NCBI GenBank assembly: GCA_031275735.1
Contig: JAISOJ010000101.1
Coordinates: forward strand, 1-46,997
Length of the DNA stretch: 46,997 nucleotides
Source: Dysgonamonadaceae bacterium
GTDB lineage: Bacteria > Bacteroidota > Bacteroidia > Bacteroidales > Azobacteroidaceae
Direction: 5' to 3'
The notes beneath the pieces are model-generated. The model searched no databases, was not told the origin of the DNA, and was given only the letters and a program-made list of their open reading frames with translations. Shown here one piece after another: positions 17,362 to 25,526 of this stretch; positions within the stretch are counted from its first letter, which is position 1, and every line of letters starts with the position of its first letter. The translations under genes and the position numbers were made by a program.

Positions 17362-19386
17362 ATGAAGCAATCATGTATAACAAACACCCGCGAGCATATA
17401 AACGAGTATCCGCTTACTCGCCGCTTGTCACTCGCCGCTTGTCACTCGTCACTCGTCACTTGTCACTCGTCACTCGTTAACTCGTTAACTCGTCAACTCG
17501 TTTACTCATTTACGACTGCGATTCTTGCTGCAAGCTTGTTGTTGGCGGCCTGTGAAGACTATTTGGACAAGCTCCCCGAAGAAGACATGACCGTAGAAAG
17601 AACTTTCTCGGAATACACCCACGCCAAAAGATTTCTTGCAGGCGCCTACATGCACCTCCCCAAGGAAATCAATTGGATGGTCGAGACTGGAAAAAGTCCG
17701 TCGGAACGCAACCCCTGGGTAGGAGCAAGCGACGAAATGGAAATCGCCTTCGATGGCGCCGCCTCGCATTTGATCAACGCAGGATCGGTAAATCCGCAGA
17801 ACTCCCACAGCATATCCCCCGTATGGAACGAATGTTTCATGGGAGTACGGAAAGCGAACATCTTTATCGAAAACGTCGATAAAATACCCCTGATACTCGC
17901 CGGAGCCGAATCGCTGTCCGACCTTTTTACCGAACAGGAACGCAACGAATGGAAAGGCGAAGCCTACATGCTGAGAGCCATGATGTATCTCGAACTCATA
18001 AGAACCTACGGACCCGTGCCCATACTCGAAAACTCGCTGGCTACGGACGCCGATTTCAATTCCGTCAGGCGCAGTCCCGTACAGGAATGCATTCAGTTTG
18101 TAGCAGACGACTGCGACAGAGCCGCAGCCCTGCTGCCCATGCGATACAAGGAAGGAGCAAATACGGATACGGGAATAGACGAAAGCGCCAAGATGGGACG
18201 ATTCACCAAAGGAGCGGCGCTCGCCCTGAAATCGAGAATCCTCCTGTACGCCGCTTCCAAACTTTACAACGGCGATTCCGACTATGCCGCCTTCAAGGAC
18301 AACGAAGGCGTCCCGCTCTTCCCCCAGACGGAAGACCCCGCCAGGTGGGCGATAGCCGCCGCAGCAGCCAAGACATGCATCGACTCCTGCGAGGCCGCGG
18401 GACACCGCCTTTACAGGGGACAAAGCAGCAGTTTTATCGACAATTACCGCAACATATTCCTTGAAGACTACAACGAGGAATGGATATGCTGGCGCACGCT
18501 CGATAATTGGACGCACTTCGACCGATGCAGCACCCCCTTGAGTCTGTCGGGCTTTTCCATCCTATGCCCAACGCAGGAACTGGTAGACGCCTTCCAGATG
18601 GCCGACGGATCGACCCCCATTACAGGCTACGAAGCCGACGGCACGACCCCGATTATCAATACCGCTTCGGGATACCTCGAAACAGGCTACGTTGCCTCGG
18701 CAAGCCCCGACGGATACTGGCGCGCAGGCGTGAGAAACATGTACGTCGATCGAGAACCGCGCTTCTATGCCATCATCAACTTCCCCGGCAAGCAATGGCG
18801 CTCCTCGACCTGCCAGTTCTGGAATACGGGAACCGACGGATACTCCCGACACAACGCTTCCGACTTCTGCAAAACGGGTTACCTGAACGTGAAATACGTG
18901 AATCCAGGCGTTGCCTTCATGCCGTCCTACTCCGGAGAAAAGAAAAAATGCTGGATATATTTCCGGCTCGCCGAAATATACCTGAATTACGCCGAAGCAA
19001 TCAACGAAGCCGAAGGTCCTGCTAAAGCCTACGAATACGTGAACCGCATACGCGAACGCGCCGGTTTGCCCGACCTCCCCGCCGGACTCAACAAGGATCA
19101 GATGCGGGAAGCCATACGCCACGAACGGCGCATAGAACTGGCTTTCGAAACGCACCGTTATTTCGACGTCCGCCGATGGAAGATTGCCGAACAAACCGAC
19201 AACAAGCCCGTACACGGTCTGAACATCACGAAAGGAACCCGTTTGAACGACGACGAATTTTATCGGAGAGTCGTGGCCGACCCGCGCTCCTTCGAAAAGA
19301 AGAATTATTTCTTCCCCGTACCGTATAACGAAATAAGCCTCTCGAATTTCAATATCGTTCAGAACCCCTGGTATGCTTCCGAATAG
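17362..19386 (+). CDS. SusD-family glycan-binding lipoprotein with repeat-encoded N-terminus
   Basis: The surface partner that forms the lid of SusC. The mature part begins at the lipobox LLLAACEDYLDKLPEED and has the SusD/RagB N-terminal pattern and the C-terminal FFPVPYNEISLSNFNIVQNP. RLAEIYLNYAEAINEA followed by AYEYVNRIRERAGLP is the typical TPR-like helix pair. The open frame from 17362 gives 674 residues, about 100 more than many SusDs, partly because its first 50 or so residues are encoded by a short-unit repeat array (17413-17512). The peptide SLVTCHSSLVNSLTRQLV precedes the hydrophobic TAILAASLLLAAC segment. The signal sequence thus has a long unusual n-region; a TTG at 17425 is the only plausible later start. 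Export may still work, or may be impaired. Confidence 0.9.
   Translation: MKQSCITNTREHINEYPLTRRLSLAACHSSLVTCHSSLVNSLTRQLVYSFTTAILAASLLLAACEDYLDKLPEEDMTVERTFSEYTHAKRFLAGAYMHLPKEINWMVETGKSPSERNPWVGASDEMEIAFDGAASHLINAGSVNPQNSHSISPVWNECFMGVRKANIFIENVDKIPLILAGAESLSDLFTEQERNEWKGEAYMLRAMMYLELIRTYGPVPILENSLATDADFNSVRRSPVQECIQFVADDCDRAAALLPMRYKEGANTDTGIDESAKMGRFTKGAALALKSRILLYAASKLYNGDSDYAAFKDNEGVPLFPQTEDPARWAIAAAAAKTCIDSCEAAGHRLYRGQSSSFIDNYRNIFLEDYNEEWICWRTLDNWTHFDRCSTPLSLSGFSILCPTQELVDAFQMADGSTPITGYEADGTTPIINTASGYLETGYVASASPDGYWRAGVRNMYVDREPRFYAIINFPGKQWRSSTCQFWNTGTDGYSRHNASDFCKTGYLNVKYVNPGVAFMPSYSGEKKKCWIYFRLAEIYLNYAEAINEAEGPAKAYEYVNRIRERAGLPDLPAGLNKDQMREAIRHERRIELAFETHRYFDVRRWKIAEQTDNKPVHGLNITKGTRLNDDEFYRRVVADPRSFEKKNYFFPVPYNEISLSNFNIVQNPWYASE
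17413..17512 (+). repeat. Short-unit (7-8 bp) repeat array read through in the susD signal region
   Basis: The segment is built of units such as GTCACTC, GCCGCTT and GTTAACTC, first with 7-base and then mostly with 8-base period. The same unit family forms the array after the susD stop (19387-19528). It is in frame with susD and contains no stop, so it encodes a Ser/Leu/Thr-rich peptide upstream of the hydrophobic signal core. It most likely arrived by insertion of a dispersed repeat into the start region of the gene. Confidence 0.75.
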
Positions 19387-19528
19387 AAAACGAGTAACAA
19401 GTGAACGAGTAAACAAGTAAACAAGTGAACGAGTAAACAAGTTAACGAGTAAACAGGTAAACTCATCAACTTCTCAACTCGCCAACTCGTTAACTTGTTT
19501 ACTCGTTTACTTGTCAACTCGTTTACTA
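19387..19528. repeat. Inverted short-unit repeat array downstream of susD
   Basis: The left half is made of GAGTAAAC/AAGTNAAC units and the right half of their reverse complements (TCGTTTAC, TTGTTTAC). The 23 bases at 19428-19450 are a perfect inverted repeat of 19485-19507; with one G-T pair the arms extend to 30 bases (19421-19450 and 19485-19514) around a 34-base loop. In RNA this would form a long stable hairpin between the susD stop and the next gene, so it could stop transcription or protect the susCD message. No T-tract follows directly, so a classical terminator is not claimed. Confidence 0.8.
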
Positions 19529-19570
19529 AACATTATTTATTTTATTACATTTTTTAAAAACTATTTCATC

Positions 19571-21502
19571 ATGAAAAAAATTATTTTTTTAGCTTTATTT
19601 GTATGTTTATTTACATTCGGTGCAAATGCACAGTACAATGTATTTGACGGTATTGCAGGTCAGCACGGCGACATTGCCCTTGGCGACGTGGATAACGACG
19701 GCGACCTCGATGTTCTTTTGGCAGGCGAAACGCGCGACAACTCGCACGTTTACTCCGGCGGATTGTATATCAACGACGGGCAGGGCAATTTCACCTACAA
19801 GGATTGCCCCGTAATGCCGGGCTTCCGTGCCAGCCTCGACTTCGGAGATATTGACGGCGACGGCGACCTGGACATTCTTTTCAGCGGACACAAGAACAAC
19901 GGAATACCCGAAGCAAATGCGCGCGGCATAGCCCTCAACGACGGACAGGGTAATTTTACGATTGCCGGCGTCGACGACTATCCGCACCTGGAAATGCTCT
20001 CTCCCACAGTCCTCTTTGCCGATTTCAACAACGACGGCTTGCTCGACTACCTGAATGCCCCTATGGATGAACAAACGCATTGGGATTGGGAACTTGGAAG
20101 TAATGTCGCCTATTCAGGCAGTTGGACTTTCTATTTTCAGCAACCCGACGGCTCGTTTGTAGCGGACAACACCCAGTTCCAAAATTATTTCCGCGATCCT
20201 GTGATTACGGCCGGCGACTTCGACAACGATGGCGATGTGGACTTGTTTTACCAAGGCTATATCCCGCCGGCAAGCGCCGTTAACGAAACTTTCCCTGATT
20301 TGTATCCCGGCCGATGGGCAACCGTGCTTTTTGCCAACGACGGAACAGGACATTTCAGCGTCGGCTACGACTTCGCTAATTCCGGACTTGGCAGCTGCGA
20401 CTGGGGCGACCTGGACGGCAACGGATGGTTGGATGTTATTTTTGTTGGCGACGGATTTTATATGATTCCGGATAATATGGAAGCATTACACAACCGCATC
20501 TGTCTAAATCACAATGAGTATTTTACCGAATTGCCTGCTTTGGACAGGGCCGGCCAGTTCTCAATGCAAGGTGCGGATGTATTGCAGGATTTCGATAACG
20601 ACGGCGATGTGGACGTACTGTTCGGCGGATGGAATGCTGATCCTGGTGTCGAGCTACAAAAAACGTATGTGTATGACAACATTCATAGCGGCGGTGATTT
20701 TACTTATGAAACAAGTTTGTCGCGCAATGATTATTTGACCGACAGTTACATTCCGGGCATGTCGGAGCAGGATTTTGAATGTGCCGACCTCAATGGCGAC
20801 AACGTAGTCGACTTTGTCTATATGGGTTTCAAAGGCGTAAATTCGTTCAGTACCGACGTGTGGGGCGATAACGTCAATATCGCGGCCTGGACGCCGGGCT
20901 TGACGGGAACCGCCTACGCCAAACTGAACGCGCCGCGCAACCTGTCGGCTATTAAAACGGCAGCCGGCGATAAGTGGAAAGTTACCTTCTCGTGGAATGA
21001 GCCGGACAACATCGGCGCCAAAAAAAGCGTCACCTACAACCTCGCGCTCAAAAATGCAACCACAGGCAAATGGCTATACTACCCCAATGCCATTGTTGGC
21101 GGAGCAAAAGACGGTTTCCGTCAGGTAAACCGCATGGGCAACATGTACCTCAACAAACAATGGACGCTGACCCTCCCCGAAGGCAATTACGAATGGACGG
21201 TACAGGCTATCGACCCTGCCCGTTTGGGCGGAAGCTTTGCCCCGGTGCAGTCGCTTGCGGTGCAGTCGGGCATTGGAGAACTTTCGCCGGACGGATTGAA
21301 AATCGCCTCCTCGAATGGAAACCTCGTCGTAACGGACAATAACGCCGCTTTACTGAATCTGAAAGTTTATACCCCTGCGGGACAAAAGGTACTCGAAACG
21401 CCATTCTCCGGCCGTTTCAGCGCTCCCCTGCAAAAGGGTGTTTACATTGTCAAGATAGAAGGACCCCAAGGTTCAAAAATCGAAAAAACAGTTGTAAAAT
21501 GA
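19571..21502 (+). CDS. Secreted FG-GAP/VCBS repeat protein with FN3 domain and T9SS tail
   Basis: I place the start at ATG 19571 (MKKIIFLALFVCLFTFGANA, a clean signal peptide), giving 643 residues; the open frame to 19511 runs through the repeat array. About seven calcium-binding-type repeats follow: GDVDNDGDLDVLLAG, GDIDGDGDLDILFSG, ADFNNDGLLD, GDFDNDGDVDLFYQG, GDLDGNGWLDVIFVG, QDFDNDGDVDVLFGG and ADLNGDNVVDFVYMG. They suggest a beta-propeller stabilised by Ca2+. A fibronectin-III-like domain (about residues 450-570) precedes a type IX sorting tail (LKVYTPAGQKVLETPF, ending KIEKTVVK). It lies where a surface glycan-binding protein usually follows susCD, so binding D-arabinan at the cell surface is a reasonable guess; no catalytic domain is seen. 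Confidence 0.85.
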   Translation: MKKIIFLALFVCLFTFGANAQYNVFDGIAGQHGDIALGDVDNDGDLDVLLAGETRDNSHVYSGGLYINDGQGNFTYKDCPVMPGFRASLDFGDIDGDGDLDILFSGHKNNGIPEANARGIALNDGQGNFTIAGVDDYPHLEMLSPTVLFADFNNDGLLDYLNAPMDEQTHWDWELGSNVAYSGSWTFYFQQPDGSFVADNTQFQNYFRDPVITAGDFDNDGDVDLFYQGYIPPASAVNETFPDLYPGRWATVLFANDGTGHFSVGYDFANSGLGSCDWGDLDGNGWLDVIFVGDGFYMIPDNMEALHNRICLNHNEYFTELPALDRAGQFSMQGADVLQDFDNDGDVDVLFGGWNADPGVELQKTYVYDNIHSGGDFTYETSLSRNDYLTDSYIPGMSEQDFECADLNGDNVVDFVYMGFKGVNSFSTDVWGDNVNIAAWTPGLTGTAYAKLNAPRNLSAIKTAAGDKWKVTFSWNEPDNIGAKKSVTYNLALKNATTGKWLYYPNAIVGGAKDGFRQVNRMGNMYLNKQWTLTLPEGNYEWTVQAIDPARLGGSFAPVQSLAVQSGIGELSPDGLKIASSNGNLVVTDNNAALLNLKVYTPAGQKVLETPFSGRFSAPLQKGVYIVKIEGPQGSKIEKTVVK

Positions 21503-21712
21503 TTTTTTACGACTACTGTTAACGAAAGGGACAGTCTCAAAAGCCTCATATGGAGCGTTCGTCATTGCGGGTTTGACCCGCAATCCCCTGAAAGACAACA
21601 CCCGTTTTTCGGGAGATCCCGCGTCAGGCGCGGGATGACGCACTCTTGAGGCAGTCTCAAAAGCTTCATGTGGAGCGTTCGTCATTAACACAGGTAGTCA
21701 AATGATTTTTTA
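21497..21712. mobile_element. 190-bp palindrome-rich insertion bracketed by 13-bp direct repeats
   Basis: AAATGATTTTTTA occurs at 21497-21509 and at 21700-21712, bracketing about 190 bases like a target duplication; the first copy includes the FG-GAP gene's stop codon. The insert carries a 35-base direct repeat (21532-21566 and 21652-21686, two mismatches) near its ends. Inside are hairpins ATTGCGGG-CCCGCAAT (21564-21584), CCCG-CGGG (21601-21613) and ATCCCGCG-CGCGGGAT (21616-21636). It has no coding capacity. The structure fits a MITE-like or REP/RPE-like palindromic element. A 15-base relative of the terminal repeat is present at 30232-30246. Confidence 0.65.
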
Positions 21713-21717
21713 TATTT

Positions 21718-23118
21718 ATGATTCAATACAAATTCGATATGATTTTATGGATTTCGCTTTGCTTCCTTTTCATATCCTGCAACGGACAGGAAAAGGATGA
21801 CGATATTTCGAACAGGAAAGTCGAAATCCTGTTGAGCGCCGATACCCTGTACACCGCCTCCGCCGTTTCGAATACGGTCGAAGTAAGGATTACGAACAGA
21901 AATACCGTACAAAAATTGCTTGTCCAAAAACGAAATTCCAGGGAAACCGTCCTGCACAAAAGTATTTCGGCAAACGATCTCGCCGAAATTCTGACTTTTA
22001 CCTATCAACCGAACGAGGTCGATGAAGAACAGTTTTATTTCGTTTTCCAGGCACAGGACGCCGGCGGCAAAACGCTTGCCGCCAAAAACCTGTTTGTCGA
22101 AACCCGATACGGCATTCTGGTTTCCAATCTGGCGAAAATTGCGCGCGTAACAGGCAAAACGTTAAGCGGAGAAGGGATTCCCAACCCAAACAAAACCGAT
22201 GAACGCTACAACGTAGGAGGCACCGACCTGGGAATAATCTGGGATATGGAAAACGGCTATTACGGCTTGTTTTTCGGTGATACTTTCGGACGCAACTTCC
22301 TGCCCGTAGGCGGAGGACCAGGCTCGGCAGGGGATTGGCGTTCCAACGTACTGGCCTTTTCCAGCGATACCGACCTGGACGACGGACTGAGTTTTTCGGG
22401 AATGGCGCTCGACAACAGCGGCAACGCGCGGGAAATTGCCTACGCTGCCAAAAACACTTCGGGCAACGGCGACTACACTTCCATCCCAACGGCGGCCATT
22501 CACGCCGACGGAGTCGATTATTTGCACTACATGAATATCCGCACCTGGACGGGATGGATTACCAACTATTCGGCGCTGTATGCATCGAAAGACCACGGCG
22601 AAACCTGGAAGCGTTGCAGCGAAATCATTTTTCAGAGCAACAGCAATTTCGGACAAGTGGCCTACGCCAAAAAAGACGGATACGTATATATGATGGGAAC
22701 GCCTGCGGGACGGGACGGATCGGCTTGCCTGGCGCGCATTCCCGAAAAGTCGATGCTGAAACAAGCCGACTACGAATACTGGAACGAAAACGAAGGCTGG
22801 GTAAAAGGAAACGAAAACGCGGCCACAATCCTTATCGGCGGTCGGGTAGGGGAAGCCTCCCTGATGTATCATGAAAAATTCAAACGATGGATTTATGCTT
22901 ATGTCGACGCCGACAGCGGCCTGATTTATCGCGACGCCCAAGAGATTACAGGTCCCTGGACGCCCGAAAAGGGATTGGTTACTAGCGGATACCCCGGAGC
23001 GTACGGACAGTTCATGCATCCGTGCAAGGCTTCAGACAACAGGCTCTATTTCACCATGTCGCAATGGGACCCGTACAACGTATTTCTGATGCGCGCGGAT
23101 TTGCGGTGCGTGGAATAG
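21718..23118 (+). CDS. GH183 (DUF4185) putative endo-D-arabinanase lipoprotein
   Basis: 466 residues. The signal peptide ends in a lipobox (CFLFISCNGQEKDDD, Cys 21); the acidic run right after the cysteine resembles the Bacteroidetes lipoprotein surface-export signal. A beta-rich N-terminal domain (about 30-125) is followed by the DUF4185 catalytic propeller: GGTDLGIIWDMENGYYGLFF, GDTFGRNF, YLHYMNIRTWTGWITNYS, and the C-terminal YGQFMHPCKASDNRLYFTMS. DUF4185 was reclassified as GH183 after members from Dysgonomonas and mycobacteria were shown to be endo-D-arabinofuranases. A surface location would let it cut the polymer before SusCD uptake. The start at 21718 lies just after the inserted element; a second ATG (21739) would also give a usable signal peptide. 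Confidence 0.85.
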   Translation: MIQYKFDMILWISLCFLFISCNGQEKDDDISNRKVEILLSADTLYTASAVSNTVEVRITNRNTVQKLLVQKRNSRETVLHKSISANDLAEILTFTYQPNEVDEEQFYFVFQAQDAGGKTLAAKNLFVETRYGILVSNLAKIARVTGKTLSGEGIPNPNKTDERYNVGGTDLGIIWDMENGYYGLFFGDTFGRNFLPVGGGPGSAGDWRSNVLAFSSDTDLDDGLSFSGMALDNSGNAREIAYAAKNTSGNGDYTSIPTAAIHADGVDYLHYMNIRTWTGWITNYSALYASKDHGETWKRCSEIIFQSNSNFGQVAYAKKDGYVYMMGTPAGRDGSACLARIPEKSMLKQADYEYWNENEGWVKGNENAATILIGGRVGEASLMYHEKFKRWIYAYVDADSGLIYRDAQEITGPWTPEKGLVTSGYPGAYGQFMHPCKASDNRLYFTMSQWDPYNVFLMRADLRCVE

Positions 23119-23120
23119 AG

Positions 23121-23152
23121 AGAATTAAAAATGAAGAATTAAGAATTAAAAG
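23121..23152 (+). repeat. GAATTAA-type short-unit repeat
   Basis: Units related to agaattaa recur (agaattaaaa, gaagaatt, aagaattaaa) in the 44-base gap between the GH183 and second GH172 genes. Such AT-rich unit arrays are common junk-like intergenic repeats in Bacteroidetes. It is a different unit family from the arrays around susD. Confidence 0.5.
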
Positions 23153-23162
23153 TATTCAATTG

Positions 23163-25499
23163 ATGAGAAATATCTTTTTAATAGCGTTGTTATTCATTGT
23201 CGGATCAACCGTTTCGGCGCAAACAATCACCACCGCCTCGCTGCTGGAAGAACTGATAGACCGCGAGGCAATGGTCCGATTTCCGTCGCCCGCCTACACG
23301 CTCAAGCAATTCAGCAGTTACGACCGCGCCTCCGTCGACCCCGACCGCAGCGGATGGTTCGGCAATGAAGACAACAATCAGTTTATCCGAACGGAAACCA
23401 ACAGGGGCCGGCGCGAATACGTGCTGTTCGATGCACAAGGGCCGGGCGCCATAGTACGCTTTTGGGCAACGGTAGCGGGCTATTCCAAACCCATGTTCTT
23501 GCGTATCTACATGGACGGAAAAAGTACGCCCGTCATTCAGGGAGAACTGTTGTCGTATCTCGGCAACGGCGGCCTGGTACCTGCGCCCCTCGCGGCATCT
23601 GTGGCAAGCGCTACGGCAGCGGAACAACGGGGGTATAACCTTTACCTGCCCCTGCCTTACGCACAATCCTGCAAAATAACGGTGGAATGTGAAAACGAGC
23701 TTGTATCGCCCCCGAACGGCGAAGTGCTTTATTACAACATCAACTACCGAACGTATCCCGACGGAACCGATGTACAATCTTTTTCCCCGACCGACGTCGC
23801 TTCCACCTGCAAAAACACGCTCAACCAAGTAGTGGCCGCTTTGCGCGATTACGACCGGCAAATACCGTCCGCCGCAATTGCCCAACAGAACAACAACGTG
23901 CTGCTGGCAAGCGGACAACACGCTTCGCTGCAATTTTCAGGCTCCAAAGCCATACGGCAACTCAAAATCAAACTCTCCGCCGAAGACTTTCCGCAAGCGC
24001 TGCGCTCCACCGTTTTGTCCATTTCATTCGACGGCGAACAGCGGGTTTGGGCGCCCGTAGGCGATTTTTTTGGAACAGGCTATTGGCTTTCGGCCTACAA
24101 ATCGTGGTATTCCGAAGTGAGCGCCGACGGAACAATGACCTCCTACTGGCTCATGCCCTTTTCGGAGCAATGCACCATTCGCCTCGAAAACCTGGGCGCG
24201 GAAAACGTACAGGTAGAAACATTGGAAGCCCTGTCGACCGATCGGGCATGGGACGCGGCGCGCGACATGTATTTCGGCGCCGGATGGTATGAAGAATACG
24301 ACATGCCGAGTTGGGACGAAAACGGCAATCATTTCGACTTGAATCTACTGACGCTCACAGGCAAAGGCAAGCTGGCCGGCAACGGAGTCGCCCTGTTCAA
24401 CACCGCCGCAGCATGGTGGGGCGAAGGCGACGAAAAAATTTATGTCGATAACGAACCCTTCCCATCCTCCTTCGGCACAGGCAGCGAAGACTATTACGGC
24501 TACGCCTGGTGTTTACCCGCCCGATTTTACCATCCGTTTATTGCACAACCCGACGGAAGCGGCAACCTGGAGCCTGGCCATTCCGTCAATTTGCGCTATC
24601 GATCGCTGGACGCCATCCCCTTCTCCTCCCGATTGCAATTCGACATGGAAATGTGGCATTGGGCCTATACACGAATAAACTATGCGCCCATTACCTATTT
24701 CTACCTCCAAAGCGGCCAATCCAATCTCGGCGCGAATCCCGAAATGGCGCGAAAAAAGGTGGTAACAAACCGCAATCAATTAATAAACAATACGGTAGAT
24801 AAATATGGAATAGCAGAATTTGAAAATATGCCCGATACAAAATCCGGCGGAAACAACCAACTGCAATACGACTCTTTCGGATTGAACTGGGGCGGTCAGG
24901 CACAATCCTGGTGGCGCGACGCCGCTCCGAACGACTGGATAGAATACACTTTTATTTCGGCCGCCGAAGGTTATTTTCCCCTGGAAATGAACATCACCAA
25001 GGCAAACGACTACGCTCGGTTCGACGTCTATTTCAACGACGTAAAATGCGCCTCCGTCGACGCTTACAATCCCTTTATCACTACCGAATGGATTCCGCTG
25101 AACGAAGGGCCGCTAAAGAAAGGCGAAAATAAAATAAAAATAGTTCTTACGGGCAGAAATCCCGCTTCGATCGGCAACGTATATATGGTGGGATTCGACC
25201 GCCTGCAAATTCACGATTACTACCCTGCAGGCATGGAAAACCGTTCCGCAGGGATAAACATCTATCCCAATCCGGTAATGGACAAACTGATCATTACCGC
25301 AGAAAATGCGGGAGAAAATTTGAAAGCAGACTGCATGCAAATTTATGATTACTCGGGCAAAAAAATAATATGCCGGAAACTCTCCAATGCCAACCCCCGC
25401 TTTTCAATCATTGACGTTTCTTCGCTGCCGCAAGGCATATACTGGCTGCGTCTGCAAATCGAAAGGCAAATCTATTCCGAAAAACTGATAAAAATTTGA
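23163..25499 (+). CDS. GH172 (DUF2961) exo-furanosidase, long form with C-terminal beta-domain and T9SS tail
   Basis: I place the start at ATG 23163 (MRNIFLIALLFIVGSTVSAQ), giving 778 residues; the frame open to 23022 overlaps the previous gene and lacks a signal peptide. The DUF2961/GH172 catalytic part spans about residues 25-520. GPGAIVRFWATVAG and APVGDFFGTGYW are family motifs, and WWGEGDE (E421) and GTGSEDYYG (E442), 21 residues apart, are the likely catalytic glutamates. A further beta-sandwich follows (about 575-685, ending NVYMVGFDRLQIHDY), then a T9SS type-A tail beginning INIYPNPVMDKLIITA and ending SEKLIKI. It would be secreted or surface-attached, unlike the short paralogue at 8999, giving the locus one outer and one inner GH172. 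Confidence 0.9.
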   Translation: MRNIFLIALLFIVGSTVSAQTITTASLLEELIDREAMVRFPSPAYTLKQFSSYDRASVDPDRSGWFGNEDNNQFIRTETNRGRREYVLFDAQGPGAIVRFWATVAGYSKPMFLRIYMDGKSTPVIQGELLSYLGNGGLVPAPLAASVASATAAEQRGYNLYLPLPYAQSCKITVECENELVSPPNGEVLYYNINYRTYPDGTDVQSFSPTDVASTCKNTLNQVVAALRDYDRQIPSAAIAQQNNNVLLASGQHASLQFSGSKAIRQLKIKLSAEDFPQALRSTVLSISFDGEQRVWAPVGDFFGTGYWLSAYKSWYSEVSADGTMTSYWLMPFSEQCTIRLENLGAENVQVETLEALSTDRAWDAARDMYFGAGWYEEYDMPSWDENGNHFDLNLLTLTGKGKLAGNGVALFNTAAAWWGEGDEKIYVDNEPFPSSFGTGSEDYYGYAWCLPARFYHPFIAQPDGSGNLEPGHSVNLRYRSLDAIPFSSRLQFDMEMWHWAYTRINYAPITYFYLQSGQSNLGANPEMARKKVVTNRNQLINNTVDKYGIAEFENMPDTKSGGNNQLQYDSFGLNWGGQAQSWWRDAAPNDWIEYTFISAAEGYFPLEMNITKANDYARFDVYFNDVKCASVDAYNPFITTEWIPLNEGPLKKGENKIKIVLTGRNPASIGNVYMVGFDRLQIHDYYPAGMENRSAGINIYPNPVMDKLIITAENAGENLKADCMQIYDYSGKKIICRKLSNANPRFSIIDVSSLPQGIYWLRLQIERQIYSEKLIKI

Positions 25500-25526
25500 T
25501 TATTAAATATTTATTACAAAAAAAAC

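Noticed and set aside
17413-17512. The short-unit array as a CRISPR
   Set aside because: Units are 7-8 bases with no spacers of 30 or so bases and no cas genes nearby; it is a simple tandem repeat.
21497-21717. The hairpins between the FG-GAP gene and the GH183 gene as an ordinary rho-independent terminator
   Set aside because: Several separate palindromes lie inside a segment bracketed by 13-bp direct repeats, and none is followed by a proper T-tract; an inserted repeat element explains the structure better.
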